Positions 1 to 9,077 of a stretch of DNA of 64,000 nucleotides are shown piece by piece. The position numbers and the translations under genes are program-made. The stretch's first letter is position 1; each line of letters opens with the position of its first letter. This DNA comes from an uncultured Clostridia bacterium (GTDB lineage: Bacteria > Bacillota > Clostridia > CAKSNL01 > HGM11501), in assembly GCA_934476235.1 (NCBI GenBank), contig CAKSNL010000003.1, forward strand, positions 124,001 to 188,000, given 5' to 3'. Under the pieces are notes generated by a model that saw only the letters and a program-made list of their open reading frames with translations, ran no database searches and had not been told where the DNA came from.

Positions 1-54
1 AAAATGGTCTTTATTGGTCCGTTTAATAAACATATTCAAGGAGTTGGTTAATTC

Positions 55-1380
55 ATGGATCCTGCCAGTAGTATGCAGATAACGGCACTGGTGATTTTGG
101 TGTTGTTATCCGCTTTTTTCTCAGGAACCGAAACAGCGTTTACGAGTTTTAATAAAACCCGTATGAAAACACTTGCCCAGGACGGCAATAAGAAGGCGAA
201 AGCCGTGATGGAGGTCGAGGAGCGCTACGAGAAGTTTTTGTCGACCATGCTTGTCGGAAACAATATCGTAAACATTTCCGCGTCAACCATTTCAACACTT
301 CTTTTCGCGTCGTTCATAAAGGGCAATCAAAGCCTTGCGGCGACCGTTTCGACTGCGGTTATGACCGTTATAATTCTTGTTTTCGGTGAAATTTCACCGA
401 AGTTTTTAGGCAAGGATTTTGCGGACAGCTACACGATGAGAACGGTCGGCATCGTCCGCTTTCTGATGGTGGTTTTAACACCGCTCACCGCTTTGTTCTC
501 ACTTTGGAGAATGCTTTTATCCAAGGTATTTAAAAACGATTCCACGCTTTCAATCACTGAAGACGAGATCATGACAATGGTTGAAGAAGCGCAGAATGAG
601 GGCGGAATTGACGAGCACGAGGGCGATTTGATTAAAAGCGCGATTGAATTTAACGACCTTGAGGTTGAGGCTATATTGACTCCCAGAGTCGATATTATAG
701 CTATAACGCTTGATATGGCGATGGATGAGGTGGCGGAGCTTTTCCGTTCGAGCGGATTCTCGCGTCTTCCTGTTTACCGCGATACTATTGACAATATTGT
801 CGGAGTTGTTCACGAGAAGGACTTTAACCGCCTTATGTATGACGGGAAAAAGAGCTTCGAATCGGCGATACATGAGGTGTTCTGCATCACCGAGGGCATG
901 AAGATTTCAAAGCTTCTGCGTGAATTTCAGGCGGCAAAAACACATATGGCGATCGTTGTGGATGAGTACGGCGGAACTGCCGGTCTTGTCACGATGGAGG
1001 ATGTTTTGGAGGGTCTTGTCGGCGAGATATGGGATGAGCATGACGAGGTCATCGAGAACATAAAGAAGGTAAGCGATGACACATATATTATAAACGGCAG
1101 CGCGTCCATGAACGAGCTTGAGGATATTCACTCATTTTCCGATGAGGTGCTTGACGAAAACGCCACGGTCAACGGCTGGGTGCTTGACAATTTAGGCAAG
1201 ATTCCCCAGGTCGGAGATGAGTTTGAGTTTGAGAATCTTTCCGTCACGGTAATTAAGGTGGACGGAAGGCGTGCGGCTGAAATCAAATTAACCGTTCATC
1301 CCGTCGAGGATGAGTCGGACGGCGAAAAGGAGCATAAAAAGGAGACTGACGACGAAAAGACAACCAAGGTCTCGGAATAA
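55..1380 (+). CDS. CNNM/CorC (HlyC-type) family membrane protein with CBS pair
   Basis: Predicted integral membrane protein of 441 residues of the DUF21/CNNM-CBS-CorC family. Family members are linked to Mg2+/Co2+ efflux or homeostasis, and the older name 'hemolysin' is misleading. The first ~140 residues hold the DUF21 block with about three to four hydrophobic helices and a conserved early SGTETAFTS stretch. Residues ~200-320 form a CBS pair (TPRVDIIAI and later VVDEYGGTAGLVTMEDVLE, both typical). Residues ~345-425 form the CorC_HlyC transporter-associated domain. The tail is very acidic and lysine-rich and looks disordered. The start follows an AAGGAG ribosome-binding site at about 39-44. 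The promoter lies before the window or was not found. Family assignment is firm; the transported ion is not known from sequence. Confidence 0.93.
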   Translation: MDPASSMQITALVILVLLSAFFSGTETAFTSFNKTRMKTLAQDGNKKAKAVMEVEERYEKFLSTMLVGNNIVNISASTISTLLFASFIKGNQSLAATVSTAVMTVIILVFGEISPKFLGKDFADSYTMRTVGIVRFLMVVLTPLTALFSLWRMLLSKVFKNDSTLSITEDEIMTMVEEAQNEGGIDEHEGDLIKSAIEFNDLEVEAILTPRVDIIAITLDMAMDEVAELFRSSGFSRLPVYRDTIDNIVGVVHEKDFNRLMYDGKKSFESAIHEVFCITEGMKISKLLREFQAAKTHMAIVVDEYGGTAGLVTMEDVLEGLVGEIWDEHDEVIENIKKVSDDTYIINGSASMNELEDIHSFSDEVLDENATVNGWVLDNLGKIPQVGDEFEFENLSVTVIKVDGRRAAEIKLTVHPVEDESDGEKEHKKETDDEKTTKVSE

Positions 1381-1390
1381 TAAATTAAGT

Positions 1391-1418
1391 GCGGTTAGCA
1401 AAATCTAACCGCATTTTT
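1391..1418 (+). terminator. Intrinsic terminator after the CNNM/CorC gene
   Basis: Perfect 8-bp stem GCGGTTAG/CTAACCGC with a 6-nt loop, followed directly by a run of Ts. It lies 10 nt after the stop codon. Confidence 0.9.
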
Positions 1419-1449
1419 ATTTATAAAATAAAAATTGCACAAAAAAAGG

Positions 1450-1478
1450 TTGCATATTTTGAAATATTATGTTAGAAT
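1450..1478 (+). promoter_or_regulatory. SigA-type promoter of the hydCBA operon
   Basis: TTGCAT at 1450-1455, a 17-nt spacer, and TAGAAT at 1473-1478. It lies about 55 nt before the first hydrogenase gene. No obvious Rex-type operator was seen around it. Confidence 0.7.
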
Positions 1479-1533
1479 AGATAGCGGCAAAATGGAGACA
1501 TGATGTTTACTAATTTTTTAGGAGGGTTAAACA

Positions 1534-2022
1534 ATGGAGAAAAAAGGTGTTATGTTCAACGGCACCAAAGAGCAGGAGGATGCTCTTTTAGCGGTCATTG
1601 AACGGCACAAGGGACAGAAGGGTGCAGCTATCCCCGTGCTTCACGAGGCACAGGAAATCTACGGCTATCTTCCAATTGAGGTACAGAAAATCATTGCGGA
1701 CGGACTTGGCATGTCGCTTGCCGATATATACGGAATAGTGACCTTCTACGCAAGATTCACGTTAAACCCGAAGGGGAATAACGCTCTGGCAGTCTGTCTT
1801 GGCACGGCGTGCTATGTAAAGGGCTCGGGTCAGGTGCTTGCAAAGGCTGAGGAGATCTTAGGGATCGGAGTCGGCGAGTGCACATCCGACAGAAGCTTTT
1901 CAATTGAGGCGACGCGCTGCATAGGCGCATGCGGACTTGCTCCGGTAATGACAATCAATGACGATGTGTACGGGCGTTTGGTTGCGGATGACGTTCCGGG
2001 CATAATCGCGAAGTACCGCTAA
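1534..2022 (+). CDS. hydC: NuoE-like [2Fe-2S] subunit of the [FeFe]-hydrogenase complex (HydC)
   Basis: A 162-residue thioredoxin-like [2Fe-2S] ferredoxin of the NuoE/HndA family. It has an N-terminal helical part (~1-80) and a C-terminal ferredoxin domain. The cluster ligands are visible as CLGTAC (two Cys five apart) and CIGAC (two Cys four apart). It is the small electron-transfer subunit that sits beside the NuoF-like flavoprotein. It is the first gene of a three-gene operon; the next gene starts 16 nt after its stop. It has a clear GGAGGG ribosome-binding site. The order NuoE-like, NuoF-like, HydA is that of trimeric electron-bifurcating hydrogenases. Bifurcation itself is inferred from family and context. 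Confidence 0.93.
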   Translation: MEKKGVMFNGTKEQEDALLAVIERHKGQKGAAIPVLHEAQEIYGYLPIEVQKIIADGLGMSLADIYGIVTFYARFTLNPKGNNALAVCLGTACYVKGSGQVLAKAEEILGIGVGECTSDRSFSIEATRCIGACGLAPVMTINDDVYGRLVADDVPGIIAKYR

Positions 2023-2038
2023 GGAAAGGAGCAAGAAA

Positions 2039-3922
2039 ATGAAGAGTCTTAAAGAAATTGAAGAAATAAGAGTCGGCACATTTAACAGTGTCGATATGAG
2101 AAGAGAGCATGACGGAGAGGTAAAAAGCGCCGGCAAGGTAAGAGGATACGTCCTTTGCTGCGGCGGTACGGGCTGCACCTCGTCCGGCAGTGCGGCGATA
2201 ATTGACGAGATGCATAAGCAGCTTGAAGCTTTCGGGCTTTCCGAGGAGATAAGGGTCATAAAGACGGGCTGCTTCGGTCTTTGCGCGCTCGGCCCCATCA
2301 TGGTTATATATCCCGAAGGCGCGTTCTACAGCAGAGTCAACGTTGAGGATATCGAGGAAATCGTCCGGGAGCATCTTTTAAACGGCAATGTTGTAAAGAG
2401 GCTTTTATATGAGGAGACGGTTGACGGCGACGATATCAAGAGCTTAAACGAGGTTGACTTTTACAAAAGCCAGAAGAGAGTCGCGCTCCGTAACTGCGGC
2501 GTTATTGATCCTGAGAATATTGACGAGTACATAGCGGTTGACGGATACAAGGCTCTGGGCAAGGTGCTTCACGAGATGAAGCCGCAGGAGGTTATTGACA
2601 CCGTTTTAGCCTCCGGCTTGCGCGGACGCGGCGGCGCGGGCTTCCCGACGGGCAGAAAGTGGCAGTTTACCGCCAACGCGCCCGGAAAGGAAAAGATCGT
2701 TGCCTGCAACGCGGACGAGGGCGACCCCGGAGCGTTCATGGACAGAAGCGTTTTAGAGGGCGACCCCCACTGTATTATCGAGGCTATGGCAATCGCGGCG
2801 TACGCCGTGGGCGCGGATCAGGGCTATATCTATGTAAGAGCGGAATATCCGATTGCCGTTCAGCGCCTTTCCATTGCGATAGGGCAGGCTAAAGAATACG
2901 GGCTTTTGGGCAAAAACATTTTCGGAACCGACTTTTCGTTTGACCTTGAAATAAGACTCGGCGCGGGCGCGTTTGTCTGCGGTGAGGAGACGGCGCTCAT
3001 GCGCTCAATCGAGGGTCACAGAGGAGAGCCTAAGTGCAGACCTCCGTTCCCGGCGATAAAGGGTCTTTTTGACAAGCCCACGCTCTTAAATAACGTTGAG
3101 ACGTATGCAAACATAACACAGATCATATTAAACGGCGCCGACTGGTTCGCCTCCATGGGAACCGAAAAGAGCAAGGGAACGAAGGTTTTCGCTCTCGGCG
3201 GAAAGATACACAATACCGGTCTTGTCGAGATTCCGATGGGAACCACCCTCCGCGAGGTTATCTATAAGATAGGCGGCGGAATCCCGAACGGTAAGAAGTT
3301 TAAGGCGGCGCAGACCGGCGGTCCCTCGGGCGGATGTATCCCGGCAGAGCACTTGGATATTCCGATCGACTATGACAACTTAATTGCCATCGGATCCATG
3401 ATGGGCTCCGGCGGTCTTATCGTTATGGATGAGGACACCTGTATGGTCGATATCGCGAAGTTCTTCCTGGAATTCACGGTTGACGAGTCATGCGGTAAGT
3501 GCGCTCCGTGCCGTATCGGTACCAAGAGAATGCTTGAGATACTTGAAAAGATTACTGCCGGCAAGGGAACACTTGAGGATATCGACACACTGTCAGAGCT
3601 TGCGGAAACGATAAAGACAAGTGCGTTCTGCGGACTCGGACAGACTGCTCCCAACCCGGTCTTAAGCACCTTAAGATATTTCAGAGACGAATATATAGCG
3701 CACGTTGTGGATAAAACATGTCCCGCGGGTGTGTGCAAAAAGCTCGTTTCTTATTCTATCGACCCCGAAAAGTGCAAGGGCTGCTCGGCATGCGCAAGAA
3801 AGTGCCCCGTCGGCGCAATTTCGGGTGAGATCAAACAGCCGTTCACGATTGATAAGTCAAAGTGCGTGAAGTGCGGAGTATGTATGAATACCTGCAGATT
3901 TGCGGCTATTGTGAAGAAATAA
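2039..3922 (+). CDS. hydB: NuoF-like flavin/NADH-binding subunit of the [FeFe]-hydrogenase complex (HydB)
   Basis: Flavoprotein of 627 residues that binds FMN, NAD(H) and several iron-sulfur clusters. Three parts can be read. Residues ~1-115 are an extra thioredoxin-like [2Fe-2S] domain with its own cysteines (LCCGGTGC, then CFGLC). Residues ~130-545 are a NuoF 51-kDa core with the glycine-rich FMN motif GLRGRGGAGFPTG, the NAD-binding ACNADEGDPGAF stretch and the [4Fe-4S] motif ESCGKCAPCRIGT. The last ~60 residues are a 2x[4Fe-4S] ferredoxin (CKGCSACARKCP and CVKCGVCMNTC). This layout and length match HydB of bifurcating HydABC enzymes, where this subunit is the bifurcation site. The ribosome-binding site is AAGGAAAGGAG. 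Confidence 0.94.
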   Translation: MKSLKEIEEIRVGTFNSVDMRREHDGEVKSAGKVRGYVLCCGGTGCTSSGSAAIIDEMHKQLEAFGLSEEIRVIKTGCFGLCALGPIMVIYPEGAFYSRVNVEDIEEIVREHLLNGNVVKRLLYEETVDGDDIKSLNEVDFYKSQKRVALRNCGVIDPENIDEYIAVDGYKALGKVLHEMKPQEVIDTVLASGLRGRGGAGFPTGRKWQFTANAPGKEKIVACNADEGDPGAFMDRSVLEGDPHCIIEAMAIAAYAVGADQGYIYVRAEYPIAVQRLSIAIGQAKEYGLLGKNIFGTDFSFDLEIRLGAGAFVCGEETALMRSIEGHRGEPKCRPPFPAIKGLFDKPTLLNNVETYANITQIILNGADWFASMGTEKSKGTKVFALGGKIHNTGLVEIPMGTTLREVIYKIGGGIPNGKKFKAAQTGGPSGGCIPAEHLDIPIDYDNLIAIGSMMGSGGLIVMDEDTCMVDIAKFFLEFTVDESCGKCAPCRIGTKRMLEILEKITAGKGTLEDIDTLSELAETIKTSAFCGLGQTAPNPVLSTLRYFRDEYIAHVVDKTCPAGVCKKLVSYSIDPEKCKGCSACARKCPVGAISGEIKQPFTIDKSKCVKCGVCMNTCRFAAIVKK

Positions 3923-3934
3923 GGAGGGGCTAAA

Positions 3935-5683
3935 ATGAATACAGTTAATATAAAGATAAACGGTAAAGACCTTACCGTTCCGTCGGACTACACGGTCCTT
4001 CGCGCGGCAAAGGAAGCGAATATCCACATTCCCACGCTTTGCTATCTTAAGGATTTAAATCAGATCGGCGCGTGCAGAATGTGCGTTGTTGAGATAAAGG
4101 GAGCCAGAGCGCTTCAGGCGGCGTGCGTTTACCCGGTAAGCGAAGGGCTTGAGGTTATGACCAATTCTCCCAAGGTGAGAAGGGCGAGAAAGGACACGCT
4201 GGAACTTATACTTTCAAACCACAACAGAAAGTGCTTAACATGCGTAAGAAGCGGAAACTGTGAGCTTCAGAAGCTTTCCGAGGAGCTCGGAATCGACCGC
4301 GTGAGATTCGGCACGGAGGAAGAGAACACAAAGTATATCCTTGACGAAAGCTCACCGTCTTATGTAAGAGACAACAACAAGTGCGTGCTTTGCAGAAGAT
4401 GTATAGCAGCGTGCGACAATCAGGGGATCAGCGTTATTCAGGCGAAGGAGAGAGGCTTTAACACCAATATCGGCGGAGCTTTTGACCTTCCGGTTGCCGA
4501 AACCCCCTGTATATACTGCGGTCAGTGCATCGTTGCCTGTCCGACAGGCGCACTCCGTGAGAGAGACGATACCGCTAAGGTGTGGGACGCGATAGCGGAT
4601 CCCGATATGCACGTGGTATTTCAGACAGCACCGGCAGTCCGCGCGGCGATAGGCGAGGAGTTCGGGCTTCCGGCAGGCGTTGCCCGGACCGGTAAAATGG
4701 TCAGCGCGATCCGCCTTTTGGGTGCCGATAAAGTGTTTGATACGGACACCGGAGCAGACCTTACGATAATGGAGGAGGGAACAGAGTTTATTCACCGTTT
4801 GACCTCCGGCGAGAATCTGCCCCTTATCACATCGTGCAGCCCCGGATGGGTTAAATACTGCGAAACGTACTATCCTGAATTTATCGGCAATTTGTCGAGC
4901 GCAAAATCTCCGATGGAGATGTTCGGAGCGGTGTTAAAAACCTATTATGCGGAAAAGTGTAAGATAGACCCCGACAAGATTTTTGTCGTTGCGGTAATGC
5001 CTTGTACCTCCAAAAAGTTTGAGGTTTCGCGCCCCGAGATGAATTCATCCGGTCACGGAAAGGACGTTGACGTTTCCATTACGACAAGAGAGCTTGCAAG
5101 AATGATAAGGTCTGCGGGAATCGACTTTGCAAACCTTCCCGAGGAGCATTTTGACCGACCTTTCGGCGACGCGTCCGGTGCGGGCGTTATTTTCGGCGCG
5201 ACCGGCGGCGTTATGGAGGCGGCTCTCCGCACCGTAAGCGATATACTGGAGGGCAAGAGCCTTGACAATATCGACTTTGAAGCGGTAAGAGGAACAGAGG
5301 GAATAAAGACCGCAAAGCTCACGATTGCGGGAAAAGAAGTAAACGTTGCCGTGTGCCACGGAACAAAGAACGCAAAAGCGCTTCTTGAAGATATCAAGGC
5401 GGGAAAAGCAAAGTATGACTTTATCGAGATGATGGCGTGCCCCGGCGGCTGCGTTTGCGGCGGCGGTCAGCCCATAAGAAATGCCGAGTACCTCATGGAT
5501 CACGACATGAAGGCTCTTCGCGCAAAGGCGCTCTATGATGAGGATAAGAACGCCCCGATCAGAAAATCGCATGAGAATCCGGCGATAAAGCTTATCTACT
5601 CCGAGTATTTGGGCGAGCCGTGCTCCGAAAGAGCGCACGAGCTTTTGCACACAACATATACCGCAAGAGAAAAGTACGAATAA
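3935..5683 (+). CDS. hydA: [FeFe] hydrogenase catalytic subunit (HydA)
   Basis: Catalytic subunit of 582 residues that makes or takes up H2 at the H-cluster. The iron-sulfur wires are all present: plant-type [2Fe-2S] ligands C36, C47, C50 and C64; a His-Cys3 [4Fe-4S] site at H96, C100, C103 and C109; and two [4Fe-4S] motifs at C150/153/156/160 and C192/195/198/202. The three H-cluster signatures follow: L1 TSCSPGW near residue 299, L2 MPCTSKKFE near 355, L3 MACPGGCVCGGGQP near 500. No catalytic residue is missing. It starts 12 nt after hydB and has an AAGGAGG ribosome-binding site. With HydC and HydB it should oxidise NADH and reduced ferredoxin together to make H2; the coupling is inference. 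No HydEFG maturases are in the window. Confidence 0.96.
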   Translation: MNTVNIKINGKDLTVPSDYTVLRAAKEANIHIPTLCYLKDLNQIGACRMCVVEIKGARALQAACVYPVSEGLEVMTNSPKVRRARKDTLELILSNHNRKCLTCVRSGNCELQKLSEELGIDRVRFGTEEENTKYILDESSPSYVRDNNKCVLCRRCIAACDNQGISVIQAKERGFNTNIGGAFDLPVAETPCIYCGQCIVACPTGALRERDDTAKVWDAIADPDMHVVFQTAPAVRAAIGEEFGLPAGVARTGKMVSAIRLLGADKVFDTDTGADLTIMEEGTEFIHRLTSGENLPLITSCSPGWVKYCETYYPEFIGNLSSAKSPMEMFGAVLKTYYAEKCKIDPDKIFVVAVMPCTSKKFEVSRPEMNSSGHGKDVDVSITTRELARMIRSAGIDFANLPEEHFDRPFGDASGAGVIFGATGGVMEAALRTVSDILEGKSLDNIDFEAVRGTEGIKTAKLTIAGKEVNVAVCHGTKNAKALLEDIKAGKAKYDFIEMMACPGGCVCGGGQPIRNAEYLMDHDMKALRAKALYDEDKNAPIRKSHENPAIKLIYSEYLGEPCSERAHELLHTTYTAREKYE

Positions 5684-5693
5684 GTTAAAGAGT

Positions 5694-5727
5694 AAAAAAG
5701 ACACTCCTAAAAGGGGGTGTCTTTTTT
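5694..5727 (+). terminator. Intrinsic terminator after hydA
   Basis: Stem formed by AAAAAAGACACTCC and its complement around a short A-rich loop, ending in a T run. The arms can extend outward through AAAGAG/CTCTTT. It lies 11 nt after the hydA stop. Confidence 0.9.
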
Positions 5728-5739
5728 GCTCTTTGACTA

Positions 5740-5768
5740 TTGCAAAAGGACGTTATAAATGATATAAT
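5740..5768 (+). promoter_or_regulatory. SigA-type promoter of the ecfA1 operon
   Basis: TTGCAA at 5740-5745, a 17-nt spacer, and a perfect TATAAT at 5763-5768. It lies about 55 nt upstream of the ecfA1 start. Confidence 0.75.
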
Positions 5769-5823
5769 TAGAATATATGACCTGCTCTTAAAAGGGCGGC
5801 AAAAGAATTTACGGAGCATAAAA

Positions 5824-6675
5824 ATGATCAGAATTGAAGATCTTACATCTAAATATAATTCGGAGGGCAGCGTCGAACTGGCGCTCGATAATGTCAGTCT
5901 GGAAATTAAAAAGGGCGAAATTGTAGCCGTATTGGGGCATAACGGAAGCGGTAAAAGCACGCTTGCCAAGCACCTTAATGCAATCATGCTTCCCTCGTCG
6001 GGAAAGGTCACGGTAGATTCGCTTGACACAAGGGACAGTGAAAACACGTATGCGATACGCAAAAACGTCGGCATGGTGTTTCAGAATCCCGATAACCAGA
6101 TGGTTTCGTCCGTTATTGAGGACGATGTGGCGTTCGCGCCGGAAAACCTCGGCGTGCCGAGGGAGGAAATAAGAAAAAGGGTGGACGAGGCTCTTTCGGC
6201 GGTCGGAATGTATGAGGAAAGGTTTAAGACGCCGCGCTTTTTGTCCGGCGGGCAGAAGCAGCGCGTCGCCATTGCGGGAATCATTGCCATGCAGCCTGAC
6301 TATATCGTGTTAGACGAGGCAACGGCAATGCTTGACCCCGCGGGAAGGAAAGAGGTTTTAGACACCGTTATCCGCTTAAACAGGGAAAAGAACATCACCG
6401 TTATCATGATAACGCATTTTATGGATGAGGCGGTGCTGGCGGACAGAGTCATCGTTATGGATAACGGGAAAAAAGTAAAGGACGGCACGCCGAAGGAAAT
6501 ATTTTCGGACGATGAGGAGATAGAAAGGCTCGGACTGTGCCTCCCGGCAGCTGCCGGGCTTGCGCATGAGCTTATAAAGGCGGGGATTGACCTTCCCGGG
6601 GACGCGCTCACGGAGGAAGAAGTCATTTTGAGCATTGTAAAGCTTTACGAAAGGACGGGGCGGAAAAATGATTGA
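5824..6675 (+). CDS. ecfA1: Energy-coupling factor transporter ATPase EcfA1
   Basis: ATPase of 283 residues and one of two nucleotide-binding subunits of the shared ECF module that drives vitamin uptake through exchangeable S-components. Visible motifs are Walker A GHNGSGKST (~38-46), the Q-loop region VFQNPDNQM, the signature LSGGQKQR, Walker B IVLDEATAMLD and the switch His in MITHFMDEA. The start at 5824 was chosen because a GGAG site sits just before it; the frame stays open upstream to a TTG that lies inside the promoter. The gene overlaps ecfA2 by 8 nt. The VFQNPDNQM stretch is typical of EcfA1. Confidence 0.95.
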   Translation: MIRIEDLTSKYNSEGSVELALDNVSLEIKKGEIVAVLGHNGSGKSTLAKHLNAIMLPSSGKVTVDSLDTRDSENTYAIRKNVGMVFQNPDNQMVSSVIEDDVAFAPENLGVPREEIRKRVDEALSAVGMYEERFKTPRFLSGGQKQRVAIAGIIAMQPDYIVLDEATAMLDPAGRKEVLDTVIRLNREKNITVIMITHFMDEAVLADRVIVMDNGKKVKDGTPKEIFSDDEEIERLGLCLPAAAGLAHELIKAGIDLPGDALTEEEVILSIVKLYERTGRKND

Positions 6676-7522
6676 GCTTAAAAACGTATCGTACACCTAT
6701 TCCGCCGGCTCGCCGTATGAAACTGAGGCACTAAAAAACGTCAGCCTGAAAATCGAAAAGGGAGATTTTGTCGGGATTATCGGGCACACGGGAAGCGGCA
6801 AAAGCACGCTTTTGAACGTGATAAGCGGACTTATAAAGCCCGATGAGGGCGCCGTTTTTGTGGACGGAACCGATATAACAAAACTTAAGGCGCCGATGAA
6901 GGCGCTTTCGGGCAAGGTCGGAATAGTGTTTCAGTACCCCGAATATCAGCTTTTTGAGGACACGGTGTATAAAGATATTGCGTTCGGACCGACCAATATG
7001 GGGCTTGGCAAAGAGGAAACGGAAAAAAGAGTCTTGGAGGCGGCGGAAATTACGAATATTTCGCCCGAGCTTTTTTCAAGGTCGCCCTTTGAGCTTTCGG
7101 GCGGTCAGAAAAGGAGAGTGGCGATTGCCGGGATCCTTTCCATGAAGCCGGATGTTTTGATTTTGGACGAGCCGGCAGCGGGGCTTGACCCCTTGGGAAG
7201 AAAGGAAATAACATGTCAGATAAAAGCCATGCATGAAAAAATGGGGCTTACCGTCCTTTTGGTTTCGCACAGTATGGAGGACGTGGCGGAGCTTTGCGAC
7301 AAGGCGATAGTCATGTCCGGCGGAGAGGTGATTCTTTCCGGCTCGGTTTCGGACGTGTTTTCCCACGGCGGGGAGCTTGAAAAAATCGGGCTTTCGGTTC
7401 CGGGCGTTACAAGGATAATGCTTGCGCTTAAAAAAGCTCATCTTCCCATAAGGTGCGATATTTTTAAGACTGAGGACGCGGTAAGAGAGCTTAAAGCACT
7501 TTTCGGAGGTGAAGGAAAATGA
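6668..7522 (+). CDS. ecfA2: Energy-coupling factor transporter ATPase EcfA2
   Basis: Second ATPase (284 residues) of the ECF module and partner of EcfA1 in a heterodimer at the membrane. It shows Walker A GHTGSGKST, the Q-loop FQYPEYQLFEDTV that is characteristic of EcfA2, the signature LSGGQKRR, Walker B LILDEPAAGLDP and the switch region VSHSMEDVAEL. It overlaps ecfA1 by 8 nt and ecfT by 4 nt (ATGA), so the three are surely co-translated. The complex is expected to serve several S-components, including the FolT-like protein further downstream in this window. Confidence 0.95.
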   Translation: MIELKNVSYTYSAGSPYETEALKNVSLKIEKGDFVGIIGHTGSGKSTLLNVISGLIKPDEGAVFVDGTDITKLKAPMKALSGKVGIVFQYPEYQLFEDTVYKDIAFGPTNMGLGKEETEKRVLEAAEITNISPELFSRSPFELSGGQKRRVAIAGILSMKPDVLILDEPAAGLDPLGRKEITCQIKAMHEKMGLTVLLVSHSMEDVAELCDKAIVMSGGEVILSGSVSDVFSHGGELEKIGLSVPGVTRIMLALKKAHLPIRCDIFKTEDAVRELKALFGGEGK

Positions 7523-8322
7523 CGGATATAACGATAGGACAGTATTTTCCGGGCAGCTCCTTTATTCACAAAATGGACCCCAGGACAAAGCTTTTGTTCA
7601 CTTTGGGATTTATGATACTGATATTTACGCTTCACAGCGCCGCCGGCGTTGCCGCAGCGGGTGTGCTGACGGCTCTTATAATACTTTTATCCGGTGTTCC
7701 GGTAAAGTATTATTTCAAGGGCTTAAAGCCTTTGATATTTATCATAGTTCTGACAACTTTTTTAAACCTTTTTTTCACACCGGGCGAACTTTTTTATAAG
7801 GTGCCGTATCTGGGGCTTAAGATAACGCGCGAGGGCTTTAAGCTCTCGGTCTTCATGGTGCTGAGGCTGACGATACTTTTCACCTCCACCTCGGCGCTGA
7901 CGTTTACGACCTCGCCAGTCGCACTGACGGACGGGCTGGAGGCGCTTTTAAGACCGCTTGAAAAAGTCGGCGTTCCCGCGAACGAGATAGCGATGATGAT
8001 GAGCATCGCATTAAGGTTTATACCGACGTTTGCGGAGGAGGCAGAGAAGATAAAGATGGCGCAGGCGGTGCGCGGAGCGGACTTTGAGTCCGGAAGCATT
8101 ATAAGAAGGGCAAAAGCGATGATTCCGGTTTTGATACCGCTCTTTGTCGGCGCTTTCAGAAGGGCGGATGACCTTGCGACCGCGATGGAGGCGCGCTGCT
8201 ACCGCGGCGGAAAGGGAAGGACGAGCCTTAAAAAGCTTTCCTTCGGGAAAAATGACGCGTTGGCGCTATTGGCATTTTTGCTTTTCGGCGCGGCAATGAT
8301 ACTGCCCGAATTTTTAATGTAG
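7519..8322 (+). CDS. ecfT: Energy-coupling factor transporter transmembrane protein EcfT
   Basis: Membrane T-component (267 residues) that couples the EcfA1-EcfA2 ATPases to S-components. It has about six hydrophobic segments. The N-terminal IHKMDPRTKLLF stretch is typical of EcfT. The two coupling-helix motifs are visible as AQAVRGADF and the later TAMEARCYRGG. The last gene of the ecfA1-A2-T set is followed 8 nt later by truA, a conserved order in Firmicutes, where rplM and rpsI often come next. Here those ribosomal genes are absent and unrelated genes follow. Confidence 0.94.
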   Translation: MTDITIGQYFPGSSFIHKMDPRTKLLFTLGFMILIFTLHSAAGVAAAGVLTALIILLSGVPVKYYFKGLKPLIFIIVLTTFLNLFFTPGELFYKVPYLGLKITREGFKLSVFMVLRLTILFTSTSALTFTTSPVALTDGLEALLRPLEKVGVPANEIAMMMSIALRFIPTFAEEAEKIKMAQAVRGADFESGSIIRRAKAMIPVLIPLFVGAFRRADDLATAMEARCYRGGKGRTSLKKLSFGKNDALALLAFLLFGAAMILPEFLM

Positions 8323-8330
8323 GTGTTTTT

Positions 8331-9065
8331 ATGTCAAATATCAGAATCTGGCTTAAGTATGACGGGACGGATTTTCACGGCTATCAGATACAGAAAAACG
8401 GGATAAGCGTTCAGGAGGTCTTAACGCGCGCGATAGAGCATGTCACGGGCGAAAAAATAAGCCTTACCGGGTGCAGCAGGACCGACAGCGGAGTGCATGC
8501 TTCATGCTATGCCGCAAACTTTTTTTCGGAGACTAAGGTGCCGTGTGAAAAGCTCCCGCTTGCGATAAACGCGTATCTTCCGGAGAGCGTCAGGGTCTAT
8601 TCGGCGGAAAAGGTGAGCGATGATTTTCACGCAACGTTTTCGGCGAAGGAAAAGACCTATGAATACCTGATTGACACAAATAGGGTTTCGGACCCTTTCG
8701 TTTCGCGCTATTCGTGGCACTATCCTTATAAGTTAGACCTTGAAAAAATGAAGCGCGCGGCAAAATTCATAGTCGGAAAGCATGACTTTTCGTGCTTCTG
8801 CGCCGCGGGGGCGCAGACAAAGACCTCCGTCCGCACGGTGAGCGCGCTGGACGTTTCGGAGGATGGCGGCTTTGTTAAAATAAAAATCACGGCGGACGGG
8901 TTTTTGTATAACATGGTGAGAATAATTACGGGAACGCTTGTCTATGCGTCTGTCGGGAAGATAGACCCCGATTCGGTGGGGGATATTATTTCCTCGTGCG
9001 ACAGAAAAAGAGCCGGAATAACGGCGCCGCCCGAAGGGCTTCGGCTTACGGACGTTCAGTATTAA
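8331..9065 (+). CDS. truA: tRNA pseudouridine(38-40) synthase TruA
   Basis: Cytosolic enzyme of 244 residues that converts uridines 38-40 in the tRNA anticodon arm to pseudouridine. It starts with the family pattern IRIWLKYDGTDFHGYQ. The catalytic Asp lies in the motif GCSRTDSGVHA (~50-60). The C-terminal half has the usual FLYNMVRIITGTLV stretch. Length matches the family. It sits 8 nt after ecfT in the same operon and is followed 12 nt later by the next gene. Confidence 0.96.
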   Translation: MSNIRIWLKYDGTDFHGYQIQKNGISVQEVLTRAIEHVTGEKISLTGCSRTDSGVHASCYAANFFSETKVPCEKLPLAINAYLPESVRVYSAEKVSDDFHATFSAKEKTYEYLIDTNRVSDPFVSRYSWHYPYKLDLEKMKRAAKFIVGKHDFSCFCAAGAQTKTSVRTVSALDVSEDGGFVKIKITADGFLYNMVRIITGTLVYASVGKIDPDSVGDIISSCDRKRAGITAPPEGLRLTDVQY

Positions 9066-9077
9066 GGGGGGAAAAGC

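Noticed and set aside
1420..1533. Search for a Rex operator in front of hydCBA
   Set aside because: No palindrome of the TTGTTAA...TTAACAA type is present; redox control through Rex is not supported by sequence.
5045..5704. Antisense open frame of about 220 codons opposite the end of hydA
   Set aside because: It covers the H-cluster L3 motif of a certain hydA and runs through the terminator.
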